Shown here: positions 40,301 through 51,796 of the stretch, in pieces
Position numbering within the stretch: position 1 is the first letter of the stretch
How the letters are laid out: each line of letters opens with the position of its first letter
Origin: Rotaria macrura
Lineage: Eukaryota; Rotifera; Eurotatoria; Philodinida; Philodinidae
DNA length: 64,000 nt
Assembly (NCBI GenBank): GCA_900239685.1
Contig: OENT01000848.1
Location: 1 to 64,000, forward strand
Reading direction: 5' to 3'
Notes under the pieces: model-generated
What the model was told of the DNA's origin: nothing
The model's input: only the letters and a program-made list of their open reading frames with translations
Databases searched by the model: none
Made by a program: the position numbers and the translations under genes

Positions 40301-41545
40301 GTAATTATTTATTCATGAAGAAGAGGCTGCCGAGAAGTGTCGGCTCGACTTTAAAGCCGTTTTAACAAAAAGCTTCAACAGCTACTGTTTTCCACCACTA
40401 GCACGTTAATGAACTAGAAGTGTTTCAAGTGAACCTTTTTAAACTAAATGAGATATTGTGTATTGTTTTTTATTTTCCATAAGACGATACGGTTGTGAGT
40501 GTGTTTGCCGTGAGAGACCATACTAGTGCAAAAGGAGCGGAGCGTGAGGCACACAGTTCTACATCCAAGAATTATTGAAAAAAAAGCTAAAGCCTCTTCA
40601 AGTAGCACGAGTAAATTTTGTCTAAACTTTACGCATCTGTTGAGAGATTTTCTTTAAAAATCTCCTTTATAACGCCTCTCAATTGTTGGTCCTTCTATAG
40701 TTAGCATTAAGTGTTGCCACAGGTGTGAATGTGGGCATACAATTAAGACTAACATCAGTTCGAACTTGTCAAGAGGATCTACAGATGAGATATATGCTCC
40801 TTCACGGACGCATATCTCATCCACACCAACACTCTGAAGGGAAATCGGCCAGATATCAACCTTAAAATAGAGTTAATAAAGCTACTATATCCAATAACGA
40901 TCTACCTCCGAATGCAAGGGGAAAACGTTTTAGACTTCATAAGTGGAGAAAGGGTTTGTTAGAAAAATTCGTTTGCTTCGCAGAATTTAATAGAAAACCA
41001 TGAGAGTTTGATACGAAACCTTCTGAAACTTCAGCAAACCCAGGTTTGGAAGTTTGTCGACTACACTTTTTTCTCGACTATCAAATCTACAAGCGTTTTG
41101 CAGTGGAAGCTTCTCCCGTGTACAGGGAACCGGATCATTTTTGACTTTTAAAGTTTGCTAAACTTTCTTTTAAGTACGGTAATAGATCGAATTTCATTTA
41201 GAATTCACTCAAAATCTTGTTGATTCCAACATTTTTTTTAACGCGAACCGAGTCGAGTTCAAGCTCGATCTACCATTCTCGAATGCAACATGCGGACAAG
41301 TGCTAAACGAATTTCAATAACGACAAATTTTGTTGTTGGGATGTCGCTGCAAAGACGGTTAAACAATACGGGCATCATATTTACAACTTACCTGTAATTT
41401 TATCATAGTCCACTCCAGATGATGATCCAGCTTTGACTTCCCATGGATTTACAATATCTTCATCTTGATCATTGCATGTATCGGTATCGTTCGGAATGCT
41501 TTGCAGTTTGTCGTCAGCGACATCTATATTAATGTCTGTTGCCAT
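37339..41545 (-). CDS. WARS1: Tryptophanyl-tRNA synthetase, cytosolic
   Basis: Class Ic synthetase that charges tRNA-Trp. Nine exons in phase: 41545-41392, 40090-39982, 39932-39813, 39762-39580, 39514-39447, 39383-39232, 39174-39001, 38943-38803, 37491-37339; 417 residues. The HIGH-equivalent region reads [10 protein letters not shown] (111-120), followed by VIQMTDDEK, then [14 protein letters not shown] and the signature KMSAS at 298-302; the C-terminus reads EFMTPRP, as in animal and fungal cytosolic enzymes. Compared with the human enzyme (471) the N-terminal WHEP domain is absent: the first about 50 residues are acidic and low complexity before VRFGSSK. Introns 1 (1301 nt) and 8 (1311 nt) are long. 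MATD is the first ATG in frame. Head-to-head with TDO2, 2.7 kb apart. Confidence 0.95.
40784..40821. repeat. Hairpin in WARS1 intron 1
   Basis: Perfect 10-bp arms GATGAGATAT and ATATCTCATC around an 18-nt loop, within a stretch of intron 1 (about 40320-41340) that looks less AT-rich than its surroundings. Confidence 0.6.
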
Positions 41546-41660
41546 TACTTTCCCACGCTCTGTATTTTGCTTCAATTATATGTATCTAGAAGTATTACAA
41601 TCTAACCTCAGCACGTCAAAGAAATGATGCAATCGTTGCTCGGTCTATCTGCTGGCAGAG

Positions 41661-41668
41661 TCACGTGA
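41661..41668. promoter_or_regulatory. TCACGTGA E-box upstream of WARS1
   Basis: Palindromic CACGTG E-box with TCA/TGA flanks, about 116 bp upstream of the WARS1 start codon. This is the preferred site of bHLH-zip factors (Myc/Max, USF, MITF/TFE classes). Function is inferred from position only. Confidence 0.4.
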
Positions 41669-43755
41669 AAACGACCGCGTTATTTTGTTTACTTAGTGTG
41701 AAACCAAAAAAACTCATTAAAATCAAGTCGTCCTTTGAAAAATGAAACAAAACCTTAACTTTTAGAATCGAGTAGTTCATCTATTTTAAGACTGACTAAG
41801 GTGTATCCAAGTATTCTACAACGATATTCTAAACCGTTCACACATCTTGATTAAAAATATAAGAAAAACATAGTCTACATGATAATTACAATCGTAATTG
41901 AAATATATCTCTAACAATGCCCTTTATTTTAAAAACACATTCTAATGAAATAATAATGAACAGTATGATTTTCTTCATCAATTGAATCGTATAACATGAA
42001 AGATCGAATCTCGCTGCACTATTGAACTAAGAAATGAAATATGGAAACTGCACATTTTAATGGATAGACGTCTCAGTGATTAGAGATAGAAGTAGGCTCT
42101 ACGCCCTAAAAAAAATGAAAACAGTCACGAATGAGAATCTTATTCGAAAACGTACACAAATATTAGTATTCATTCAACTTCTTAGAAAACTTCTCTCTCA
42201 ACACGTCATGTATTTGCGTATATACATTTATGTCTAAAAATTCAAAAGTCTTCACATAACCTCTAATTAAAATTCACAGTTTATAAAACTACCGAAGTAG
42301 TTTTATAACAAAGAAACTAACGTCTGATCTGTTACTTACTCTATTTCTTCGCATGCTTTTGTTTAGCGTGCTCATCAATATTTATACATGAAATAAAAAC
42401 CCTTTAATTAACAAATGAGTGATCGTGAAATTTCCGATATCCTTCGATAGTCGTTGACTTAAAATTGCTAATCGAAGTTTCAATAGATATGAATCATGTG
42501 TATCGGCATCGATATGAAATCAATGGGGCGTCATTAGCTGTTTTAAAACAACAGTCAACTCAGCATGGAAAAACTTTTCTTCCCAAGACATACGCGAGCA
42601 GTTTGTTACCTGAAGCAGTTTTGCGTTTCCTGTTCTTTTCCTTAGTCATCGGTAATTATATATAAATGTTAAATTTTCTTTTCAAATAGGTTATGATTAA
42701 TCATTGAAGTTTCTATTTTTGTATGTACACTTCGATGGGAATATTGCCATGTAAGAACACATAGGTACTTTGACAACGATCGAGAAGGTGTCACATTTTG
42801 TTGGAAATTCTATTTATGATTGAGGTAATAACGTTTTCCCATCTGTTCTTTCGATAACATGATTCGTCCTTTTTAGTTCGAACAATAATATTGGGAAATT
42901 TTCATGTTGATTAATTTTCATTACTGATCAGCTTTCCACAAATAGTATTTAACTAGAAGTCATTTTGAAAATCACAACAGAACTTCAGTGAAAATAATTC
43001 AGTTACTTCCATACACTGAAACACTACGTGGGAACGTGCAGGTTAGTATAAGATACTGTTCGAATTTGCTTCATATTCGGACTGTACAGACAATCGTAGC
43101 GAAGTGGAACTTGCAGAATAGAGTACTCCTGAGTAGTATTAGGAAGTTTTGTTCAATACAATACAATATTTCCTAGTTAGATCCTAAATATCAGTTATGA
43201 CTTAGTTTTCAATAACTATTTTAAGCTAAGATTTATGTATAAGTAAGCGTAAGACTACAGTTGGCAACTCAAGAACATGGATTTTTTCATATAATAATAC
43301 GAGAATATTTAACAAAAACATATTGTGTGCAATCGTTGTGGCTAGCGTAGCTGCATAAATATCAATACATGTGAAAAACTCATCTATTCATAAACGATCG
43401 ACAGAGAAAGTAGTTTTCCCATAGACAGTGATTACAGAATGAATTTCTTGTATGTGGTTTCGAAACTTATTACTGAATATTTCTAAATACTTAACTTTCT
43501 CTTTATTTCTACGGTATGCAATGACTTTTTTACATAGAAAAGCTAGTAGTGTAACTGACAGAAATATTTTCCACCGACATCGGTACACGTAGAAACACGG
43601 TCAACACAAAATAGGTGCACCGATATATTGCCATGAATCATTCCTTATTTTTTCGATTCTACAAACGTCACATAAAGCAAAATCTTCTCAAATATGAAGG
43701 GAGATGATGCGTTGTGCAAATATTTAAGTTTTTCGATTAGTGATATTTTTTCAAG

Positions 43756-43831
43756 GGGGAAACAGCTGATTATTGATTAGATATGATTATCAGTGATAAT
43801 CATATCTAATCAATAATCAGCTGTTTTCCCC
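43756..43831. repeat. 76-bp near-perfect palindrome
   Basis: Arms 43756-43792 and 43794-43831 are complementary over 37 bp with a single 1-nt length difference (AAA against TTTT) and a 1-nt spacer. The ends read GGGG/CCCC. It would form a cruciform or a long hairpin. Confidence 0.95.
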
Positions 43832-44271
43832 TGGTATTTTTTACTAGCTAAGTCATTAAAATGGTTTGTCTGTGTTTCGGTTTTTGAAAAAAATACGAAA
43901 AAACATGAGGAAATTATCGTTTGAAAATTGATCTTGGTTCATAGCACATGGTTATGTTTTATTAAATCACTCAGAGAGTAATTCTCTCAATCAAATCGTA
44001 CTTGAATTAAAAATGCACACCAACAGATTAAATATGTGAGTTTCTGACTAAAGAAATCGACTATATGCTGTACTGATCAATTGTACGATGTTGCTTGAAT
44101 TTATATATGCTCTTTTATCGAAACGTTTCAGTAAACCTACCTTAATTTTGTGAGCAAGTAACGAGGATTTAAATCATAGCAGATGCCTCTAGTACTGCCT
44201 TTTTTGCCATGTACCAAAACATCTCATAATTACAACATGCAAGTCTTTTTTTCACCTTACAGATAAATATC

Positions 44272-47100
44272 ATGGCTTGCCCGTACCTTGAATTAGTAAA
44301 AGAGGATTCTGACAACAGCAATGCCTTCGATCTGTCCAGTATGACAGAACAAGTTACAACAAATACGACTAATGAAAAACCCACAACAGATGAGAATGAA
44401 CAACAAGAACCATTGAATTACACCACCTATTTACGCACTGAGTCATTGCTCAATGCACTAAAGTGTCTCAGTCACATTGATCCATCGAACGAGAATAGTG
44501 AACATGTGCATGATGAACATTTTTTCATTCTGATTCATCAAGGTTAGCAACAGTTTAGTGTTAACAACAATCATTATCTGTGTGTATTTCTTCTAGTCTT
44601 CGAATTATGGTTCAAACAAATTTTATTCGAAATCGATTCAGTACGCAGCATTTTCCTGAATAGTGATGGTTCAGAAAACATAATCCGGGCAACGTTTAAT
44701 ATTAACAATCGTCTTAGCCGCTGTGCTAAAATCTTCAATATTCTACTCGATCAATTGCAATTGCTCGAAACAATGACACCTATCGATTTTCTCGAATTTC
44801 GTGATTTCATTACGCCAGCGAGTGGTTTTCAAAGTTTACAGTTCCGCTTAATCGAATTTAAACTGGGTCTAACTAACAAATTGAGACAACGGAACTTTGA
44901 CGAAAAATATTTCACTCAAGTAATGTTTAAAAAACAACAGGCAAATCAGTTAAGAACTGCAGCTGGTGAACAGTCCTTGTTAGCTCTACTTGAAGTAAGT
45001 TATCTGATGAATCTCTCTCTTTCTCTCTCTGTCAATTGTAAATCGGAGTGCACTCATACCTTGAGTAATGTATGAAAGATGACCGCTTTTGTCTTAAGTT
45101 GAACTTCATTGTTTGTGAGTTGTTGATATTGGAAAATTTGAATTTTTCTATTTCTTTTTCTTTTTTTTGCAGCAATTCTATTTAACTTCATCACAATTTA
45201 AAGGTTGTCTGTAATGTCTGACAAAATCAGAGCATATAGTTTTGAAAAGAACATTCAAACCAACATCGATCCGATGTCGATTACACTCACTACTGGAAGC
45301 TTTTGAAAATCATATTTGAAAAGCAAGTTATTAACAAGAATGATATTTGCCATTTTTATAAAAGTATACACCTATCATTGAGAATAATCGAAATCGAGTC
45401 AATATGTTTTGAAATGGTCTTTTCAAAGCTGTGCTCTGATTTTGAGTGAGGTGGGGTACAAACTTTAAATTGCAATGAAGTTATAGAAAAATTTGAATTT
45501 TCGCTGAAGTAACGTCAAATTCGAAACTCTTGCTTCAGTTTTTCATTAATGCTGGCTGATAGAAAGTGCCCAAAAACAAGGGCGTTCATGTTCATGTATT
45601 TTAATAAAAAATATGCTTTTATATATCTAGAAATGGCTCGAACAAGTATATGACAGTACAAAGTTCGACTTTTTGGAAGCATACAAACAATCTGTTGAAC
45701 GTTTTATCAACCATGCGAACGATCAAAAACTGGCGGTTAGTACAAATATATGGTTCTTGGAATATCTTTGAATTTTTCTCACCGTTTCCATCTTGTGAAA
45801 CACGATTTGAAAAGGTCTTAATTCGTACTGTCATCTCTTCACACACTTTGTGAAAAGACAATGTTTCTATTCGATCAAAGCTTTACAATAGTCATATCTC
45901 ATCAGAATATATCAACTACTTTCTTACGACAGTTCTAGAATACGCAAAAAAAGGAAAATGAAAATATGTATCACAAAGCAGATTGGAGTCTAGAAAAATA
46001 TTCAGATTGTTAACAACAATAGTTGTATGGTGATTCATATACTGATAAAGGTGAATTGTTTCAATTCCTTTTTGCTTTCTATAGAATGGTATATCATTGG
46101 ATAGTGTCGAAGCCGAAGCAGACAATACGAGACGACAATTTTTAAACATGCTTAATCGAACTGACTACGAAAAATTACAGTCCGAGAATCAACGTCGCAT
46201 GAGTCATAAAGCTATGTTAGCTGCACTCATGATATCAGTTTATCATCAAGAGCCATGCTTTCAACAAGCATATCAAATGCTTTACTTACTCATGGATATA
46301 GATGCTCTCATTGCCAGTTGGCGTCGTATGTGAAAGAAAAATGTTTATGTTCTACTAGACATTACTATTTTTCTATTTTTTTAAAGACAAACATGTTCTT
46401 CTAGTACAGCGTCAAATCGGTAGAAAACCAGGTACTGGTGGCACGGGTGGCTTTACATACTTGGCAGAAACACTTGGGTACATACTTCAAATATTCCCAA
46501 AATCAACCCTAATCACAATGCCTATTAATGCATTGGTTAAAAAATTTGAAAAGAAAAAAACAGTAAATAGAGTTCTCTGCAAATTTACCTATGATAAAGG
46601 AAATTTCATGTCAATAATATAAGTTTCTTGGCAGTCACAAACATACTGACTTGTTCTTTTCCCATGAATCACGTTTAGGGACAATTGACTGTAATGGTTG
46701 ACCACACTTTATTGGAGAGATAGTACATTTGCTGTGTAAAATAGGAACACCGAATATTTTCTTTCTTCTATTTAACTTTAGTGAACGATATCAAGTGTTC
46801 GTCGATTTGTTCAACGTCGCGTCTTATCTTATACCACAAAGATTCTTGCCAGAATTTAGCGATCATGCAAAAACTGTTCGAGCAGTAACAAACTATCAAT
46901 CGACATCCATGCTGAAGCTTCGATCTCCTCGAGAAGTGCCCATCGTCACTCATCGAGCAGTGTCATCGAAGGCGAAAATCAATGCATTGAATGACCCATC
47001 AACTGTACAAACCGTTGGAATACTATTGATTGCTCTAGTATTGTCAGTTACATTTTCGGCAGTGATAATGCTCATAAACCTTGTACGTGGACTTTTTTAA
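44272..47100 (+). CDS. TDO2: Tryptophan 2,3-dioxygenase with C-terminal membrane anchor
   Basis: Heme enzyme that opens the indole ring of L-tryptophan to N-formylkynurenine, first step of the kynurenine pathway. Six exons in phase: 44272-44542, 44597-44994, 45631-45735, 46085-46325, 46387-46477, 46782-47100; 474 residues (human 406). Conserved landmarks: YTTYL near the start, distal His in LIHQ (H89), FRDF...PASGFQSLQFRL (R159), proximal heme His in WRHKHV (H341, equivalent to human H328), GTGG (T355), and DLFNVASYLIP. Active-site residues therefore look intact. Beyond the catalytic domain the protein has about 85 residues ending in a strongly hydrophobic stretch (about 447-470) followed by RGLF, which resembles a tail anchor; ordinary TDO is soluble. 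The acidic, Thr/Asn/Glu-rich N-terminus is also longer. An acceptor-like TTACAG lies 10 nt before the ATG. Poly(A) signal near 47177. Confidence 0.94.
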
Positions 47101-48090
47101 TTCCAAATCATGCACGGATTCATTGTCTTTTTTTAAACCTATTTGAATCAAGATTTAAAACTAAACTAGAAACTAAATAAATATTTTAACTATCGGTTGT
47201 ATATTTATTTATTGGAGAATACTCCGTTGTTTCTCATTTCTATCAATTATTGAAGTTGAGTTTTTTTCCGAAAGATAATCTCTGTACATTTGTCTTCTTT
47301 CCGCTCAGTGATGATTGCCTCTAAGAGAAAATAAAATGTTACAATACCTACACATTTTTATTATAATTCGGCTGTGTTCACTTTGATCAAGCAGTACGTG
47401 CACCAATAGTTTCTAATAGAATAATTTCATCTCGAAGTAAACTTGATAATGTGAGTGTGATTGTGGGTATTCGCTCTAGTAACCCACACCCTACGTCCAT
47501 GCCCCTTCTTTTGTATCAACATTCATGCTTAGTGCATGTGAAGAGATCAGATTGTAAAAAGTGATGTGTTAAACGCCAATGTGATTTCCTCCAGCAAACT
47601 CAATCGTCGATTGTGAACCACTCAAAGACATTACCCAATATACAATATATTATTTAAGAAAAATGGACAGCACAGGATTGGAGAAGTAGTGTCGTGAATG
47701 TTTGTGCGCCGAGGATATTGAAATCACTATTCTTCAATTTTCTCAAGATTGATCAATGATAAAATGAATAGTGTGATAGCAACGAAACGCACTCTCATTT
47801 GTTTCGCTATAGCAAACAATCACATCCCCCGAACTTTTTATGTAAAAGTCGACGTTTCACTTTTCTAGTATTCAATAGAAAGAGATCAGGAATCGACAAA
47901 TATTTTTCAGATGTAATTATATTTCAGTGTAGATGTCTGAAAAGAAAATCAATGCCGTCCAACAGAATACGAATTGCATAATTAGAATAAGATTTTTACT
48001 TGAAAATATGAAATGTGAAATAATTTAATTAGTTTAAGAAAAACAAAAATGTGTGCACGACTCGTAAATTGCGTTGATATTTAACAGTGA
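47101..48090. other. Convergent intergenic region
   Basis: 990 bp between the convergent TDO2 and ART-TPR genes. AATAAA near 47177 serves TDO2. Nothing else recognised. Confidence 0.6.
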
Positions 48091-51000
48091 TCAATCGTTT
48101 GAATTCATTGATTGTTCTAGTCCTTTAGCCAATTCGAGATTGTTTCGCGTGTTTGAAATAATTTCATGATCAGCCAGCAATGCATTTTCATAGATGGCTA
48201 AAGCTCGCTCGTAAAAATTAATAGCAGAGACTAGATTCCCTCGATGGCGATTGACAACTCCCATATTATTGAAACTATCTGCAAGGTCAATTCGACTAGT
48301 ACGTTCATTTGCTATTCGTAATTCATACGCTTGTTCAAAATACGCAAAACCTTCATCGATTTGTCCTGCGTCACACAAAAGATATCCGATATCGTTGAGA
48401 TTCGAAGCTATATCAGGATGAGTTGCTAATTGACATTGTTGTCGTATCGCTAATGCATCTTTGTAGAGTGTTTGTGCTAAGTCGAATTCACCCTGACTAT
48501 GATGAACCATGGCTAGATTTTGAATACAATCAGCCATATCAGGATGCACAGCCGGCAGGCCAACGCGTTTATACATCTCAAGAGCAAGCCGATGATTCTC
48601 TAGTGATCTTTCGAATTCGGTAAGATCACGATAAACAATACCCAAGTTATTGTATGTACCAGCAATATCAACGTGATCGGTGGGACAAAATTCTTTTAGG
48701 ATCGACAGAGAATCGAGAAAATAGCTTAAGGCTTCTTCATGTTGACCGCGCTAGGAAAAATCAATATAGCTCTTCGTCTTTATCATGTTCTGCTATGATC
48801 AATAGCAATTTCGTTTTTTCATACTTGTCCGTCTTACCTCGGAAAAGACGGCTCCCATATTGTTGAGTGTTAAGGACAGTTCTTGAAGTCTTGGTGGACT
48901 GGCTTCTTGTAACAGGAAGCGCGCCTGTTCATAATGCTTCAGAGCATCATCGAAGTGTTGCTGCTTGTCATAAACAACAGCAAGATTATTATGTAAGCTT
49001 GGTTTGTCTTCACCAGTGTTCTCAAGAAAATATGTAAAATATCTATGGGCTTTAGCATATTCACCCATAAAGCAGAGAAGACGTCCAAACATCATAACCA
49101 AATTGAATTCAGGCATTTCTTTACGTTGCAATTCCAAATATTTATCAACAAGTTCGCGACCTTCACTACTGGCTGTTAAGTAGATGCATGTCAATGAGTC
49201 ATTCTCGTCAACGACCTCAAATCGACAAAACCAAAATCAATATGATTATTCATTAATGTAAAAAAGTCGCTTAGCAGTGCGAAACGCGATTGCACAACAT
49301 ATGAGCGCCGTGAGCTGAGAGCAGCAATACTTCGATATTCTGGAGAAAGAAGCCTCTCTTGTAGAACCTAGGTATAATTTTATAATAGCTGTGGACTGAA
49401 TTACAGAATCACTATGGTGAAATATTTGTTACAATTCCTATAACGTCAGCTGTTGAGATGCAACTCATTTATTCACAGTTTACCGATTCGAAATGGATTG
49501 AATATCTCATTCCAAAAAGTCATATGAAACTCAATTTGGAAAATGTAATACTCGAGTAAAAAGAAGCTGTAGTGCAGAGTTTAGTCATTTATTCGGTAAT
49601 GATCTTACTGACCTTCTCAATACGAAACACCGTTGAAAGATCAAATAGTACTTCTTTCTCTTCTTCGAATTGACTGCTATTAGCTATATCTGCAAAGATC
49701 AACGTTGGATGTTTCTCACAATCGACTTCGATGTCGAATAAAACATTTCTGGCGAATTGAGTAGCCATTCTTTTGTCTCGACTCGTTGCACAAAATCCGT
49801 TCATAGCGATGAGATTATGAGTATTCGCTCGAAGGCGATCGATTTCCTTTGCAGATAATATTTGACCACGGTAAACATGAAAAGATGCTGCTAGTGACTG
49901 GTCTTCTCGGTATTTTGCGCACCTATATACATTTGAAAAGAATATTTTTATTCAAGATTTACGCTTCTAGCTTGTCAAAAGCATTCAGTGAATCCTCTAA
50001 CGTTGTTTTCACATTTCAAATAACCATTCTTTTAGCTAGTATTCAAAGATCGTGACAGAATTCAAATTAATAATGAAAAATCATAAGACTATCGAATTTT
50101 AAACTCGATTCTGTTTTTCTTCTCTAATTAATAAACTATATTTTTCGCTAAAAATAGTTTCCAATAGAATTAATTTTTCTCAATATCTACATTATTTGTA
50201 TGAAGAAAATTTATAGAGGACAAAGAATATTCTTCGTACACCTATTTGCATGTCTAAAATGTATTTTTGCTTTCTCAAGCACTAACTGTAACTATATATA
50301 TTCATTCTTTCTGACTGCAAGCACTCAATATAATTGTGAGAATTTATGAACCGATATATTGATCGGAGATTAAATCTTAAAAGATAGCTCTATCAAAATT
50401 GCATACCAAGTAACAACTGTTGGAATTTTACGAGACATCAGTGGATTCCAAGAAATCAATTCTTTAAGAATTCAAATTAATCCAAGAGGACTGAAACTAT
50501 ACTTGAGATTTTCAATGCGACAACTAAATCTCCACTATTTTACGGTTGTAGTCTCTTACTAATATTTTACTAGAACCAGGTGTTAGCAGATGACTGAAAT
50601 ATGAATTTCATCAAATCATGATACTAATCTTGCATAGTTCCTGAGTTTAGATGAGGTTCGATGATCGATATTAGGTGACAGAAATAGGCTAAATGAACCA
50701 AAGAATATATTTACATAATATGATGAATCATATGACGAATGCACTCTCAACTTTCCGCATTTTTCCACAAAATCAGTTAAAGTATGTTATTTGAAAAGTC
50801 AATACGTGATAAGAAAACATGTAGCAGAATACAAACACGAGTTTTTGTGCTGACTATCTAGTTTTTCATGGCTATACTCGTTTTATCAATCGTTGTGAAT
50901 ACTATCCAAAATATTCAAGGACACTGAATTACGAAACTGAGATCTAATGTTTGACTTGTAGAAAGATATCATAAGAGTAGAGATATCGTAACGTGTTGAA

Positions 51001-51796
51001 TGTAAAATGTATGCCATTATTTCTGATGTTTTGAATAGCAGGTAACTCAGAAACATATTAAATGATGCAAGTGAAAATATTCGATCCAAGGAAGTCATAA
51101 TTTGTTATTTTTAGAAGTCATCTAAAAAACGTAACTGATAAATTCTTCCATTACCAGTTACCTCGTAGTGTAACTGGTTGGTACTAGTAACTTTCCAACC
51201 CTCGGGGTGTTGACTACTGTATCTATAGAATACAGGCTAGTTGTGAATTTCAAGAATTATAAACTGTCTTAAATGTTCTCAGTAGAAGTCGAAGAATTGA
51301 AAAGATGTATCACAAGAGACGTATCTATTCCATCTTCTATCAATTGGATTGGGCTCTAATACTAAAATATAATGATCTTCTGTGTGTCTATTTACCGATC
51401 AACCAAATCTGAACAGAGATGAGCAATAAAATAGCGATAGTTGACTAATGCATCAACGTCTTTGGTTCTTAGAGCCATATTAATCGGTTGATGAATGGAT
51501 GCATCTTTTGAGTATAAGTAAACGGCCATTTCTTTACAATCATAGAATTCCTTGAAATCATCAACTTTTTTCAATTGTACCGGATTGTTGGCAAGAAATA
51601 GACGTAGTTGATGGACCATTTCTTCTTTTGCTGATGCTTCGCTATGCTCATTAGTTGTACAGTGTTCATAACGAGGAAGTTGAATGAGTACATCTTTCAG
51701 AAGAGCAAGCCAAAGAAATGATGCCGATTCACTACTCAAATCTTTCGTCGAGACTTGTGCATCGAAGTCGATAAAATTCAATTCATTATCGGTCAT
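48091..51796 (-). CDS. Arginine-type mono-ADP-ribosyltransferase fused to TPR repeats
   Basis: Predicted NAD-dependent ADP-ribosyltransferase of the R-S-E (ARTC-like) class with a kinesin-light-chain-type TPR array. Exons: 51796-51396, 49922-49613, 49367-49299, 49215-48838, 48750-48091; about 605 residues, phase kept. The ART domain spans about 40-240: YRGQ (R152), GFCATS (S181 in the STS-like strand) and EEEKEVLF with the ExE pair E222/E224. About residues 265-600 form TPRs, each with AxxYYxxAL-like helices and intervals near 42 residues (LNNMGAVF, YNNLGIVY, LNDIGYLL, FNNMGVVN). No signal peptide is seen. Such ART-TPR fusions are, as I recall, expanded in rotifers; target proteins are unknown. 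Intron 1 is 1473 nt. The exon 3/4 joint uses a weak GTTGTG donor, chosen because it alone restores the frame. The start is the first ATG. Confidence 0.87.
51153..51178. repeat. Inverted repeat in ART-TPR intron 1
   Basis: Perfect 9-bp arms ACCAGTTAC and GTAACTGGT around an 8-nt loop. Related GTAAC/GTTAC motifs and a GGTTGG...CCAACC pair lie within 40 bp on either side. Confidence 0.75.

Larger units (their letters stand above)
41546..44271. other. Divergent intergenic region WARS1/TDO2
   Basis: 2.7 kb between two divergent genes. No coding sequence recognised. It carries an E-box near WARS1 and a large near-perfect palindrome about 440 bp before TDO2. Confidence 0.6.

Noticed and set aside
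45175..45202. Possible extra TDO exon after a TTTTTGCAG acceptor
   Set aside because: The acceptor is good, but inclusion of the segment to the next GT would shift the frame, and the flanking exons join perfectly without it. Probably a decoy site.
46387..46477. Apparent loss of the heme-binding His in TDO (Thr in GGFTYL where human has GYHYL)
   Set aside because: Residue counting on the human enzyme places the proximal heme ligand (H328) in the upstream WRYNHV motif, which is conserved here as WRHKHV. The GYHYL histidine is not the ligand.
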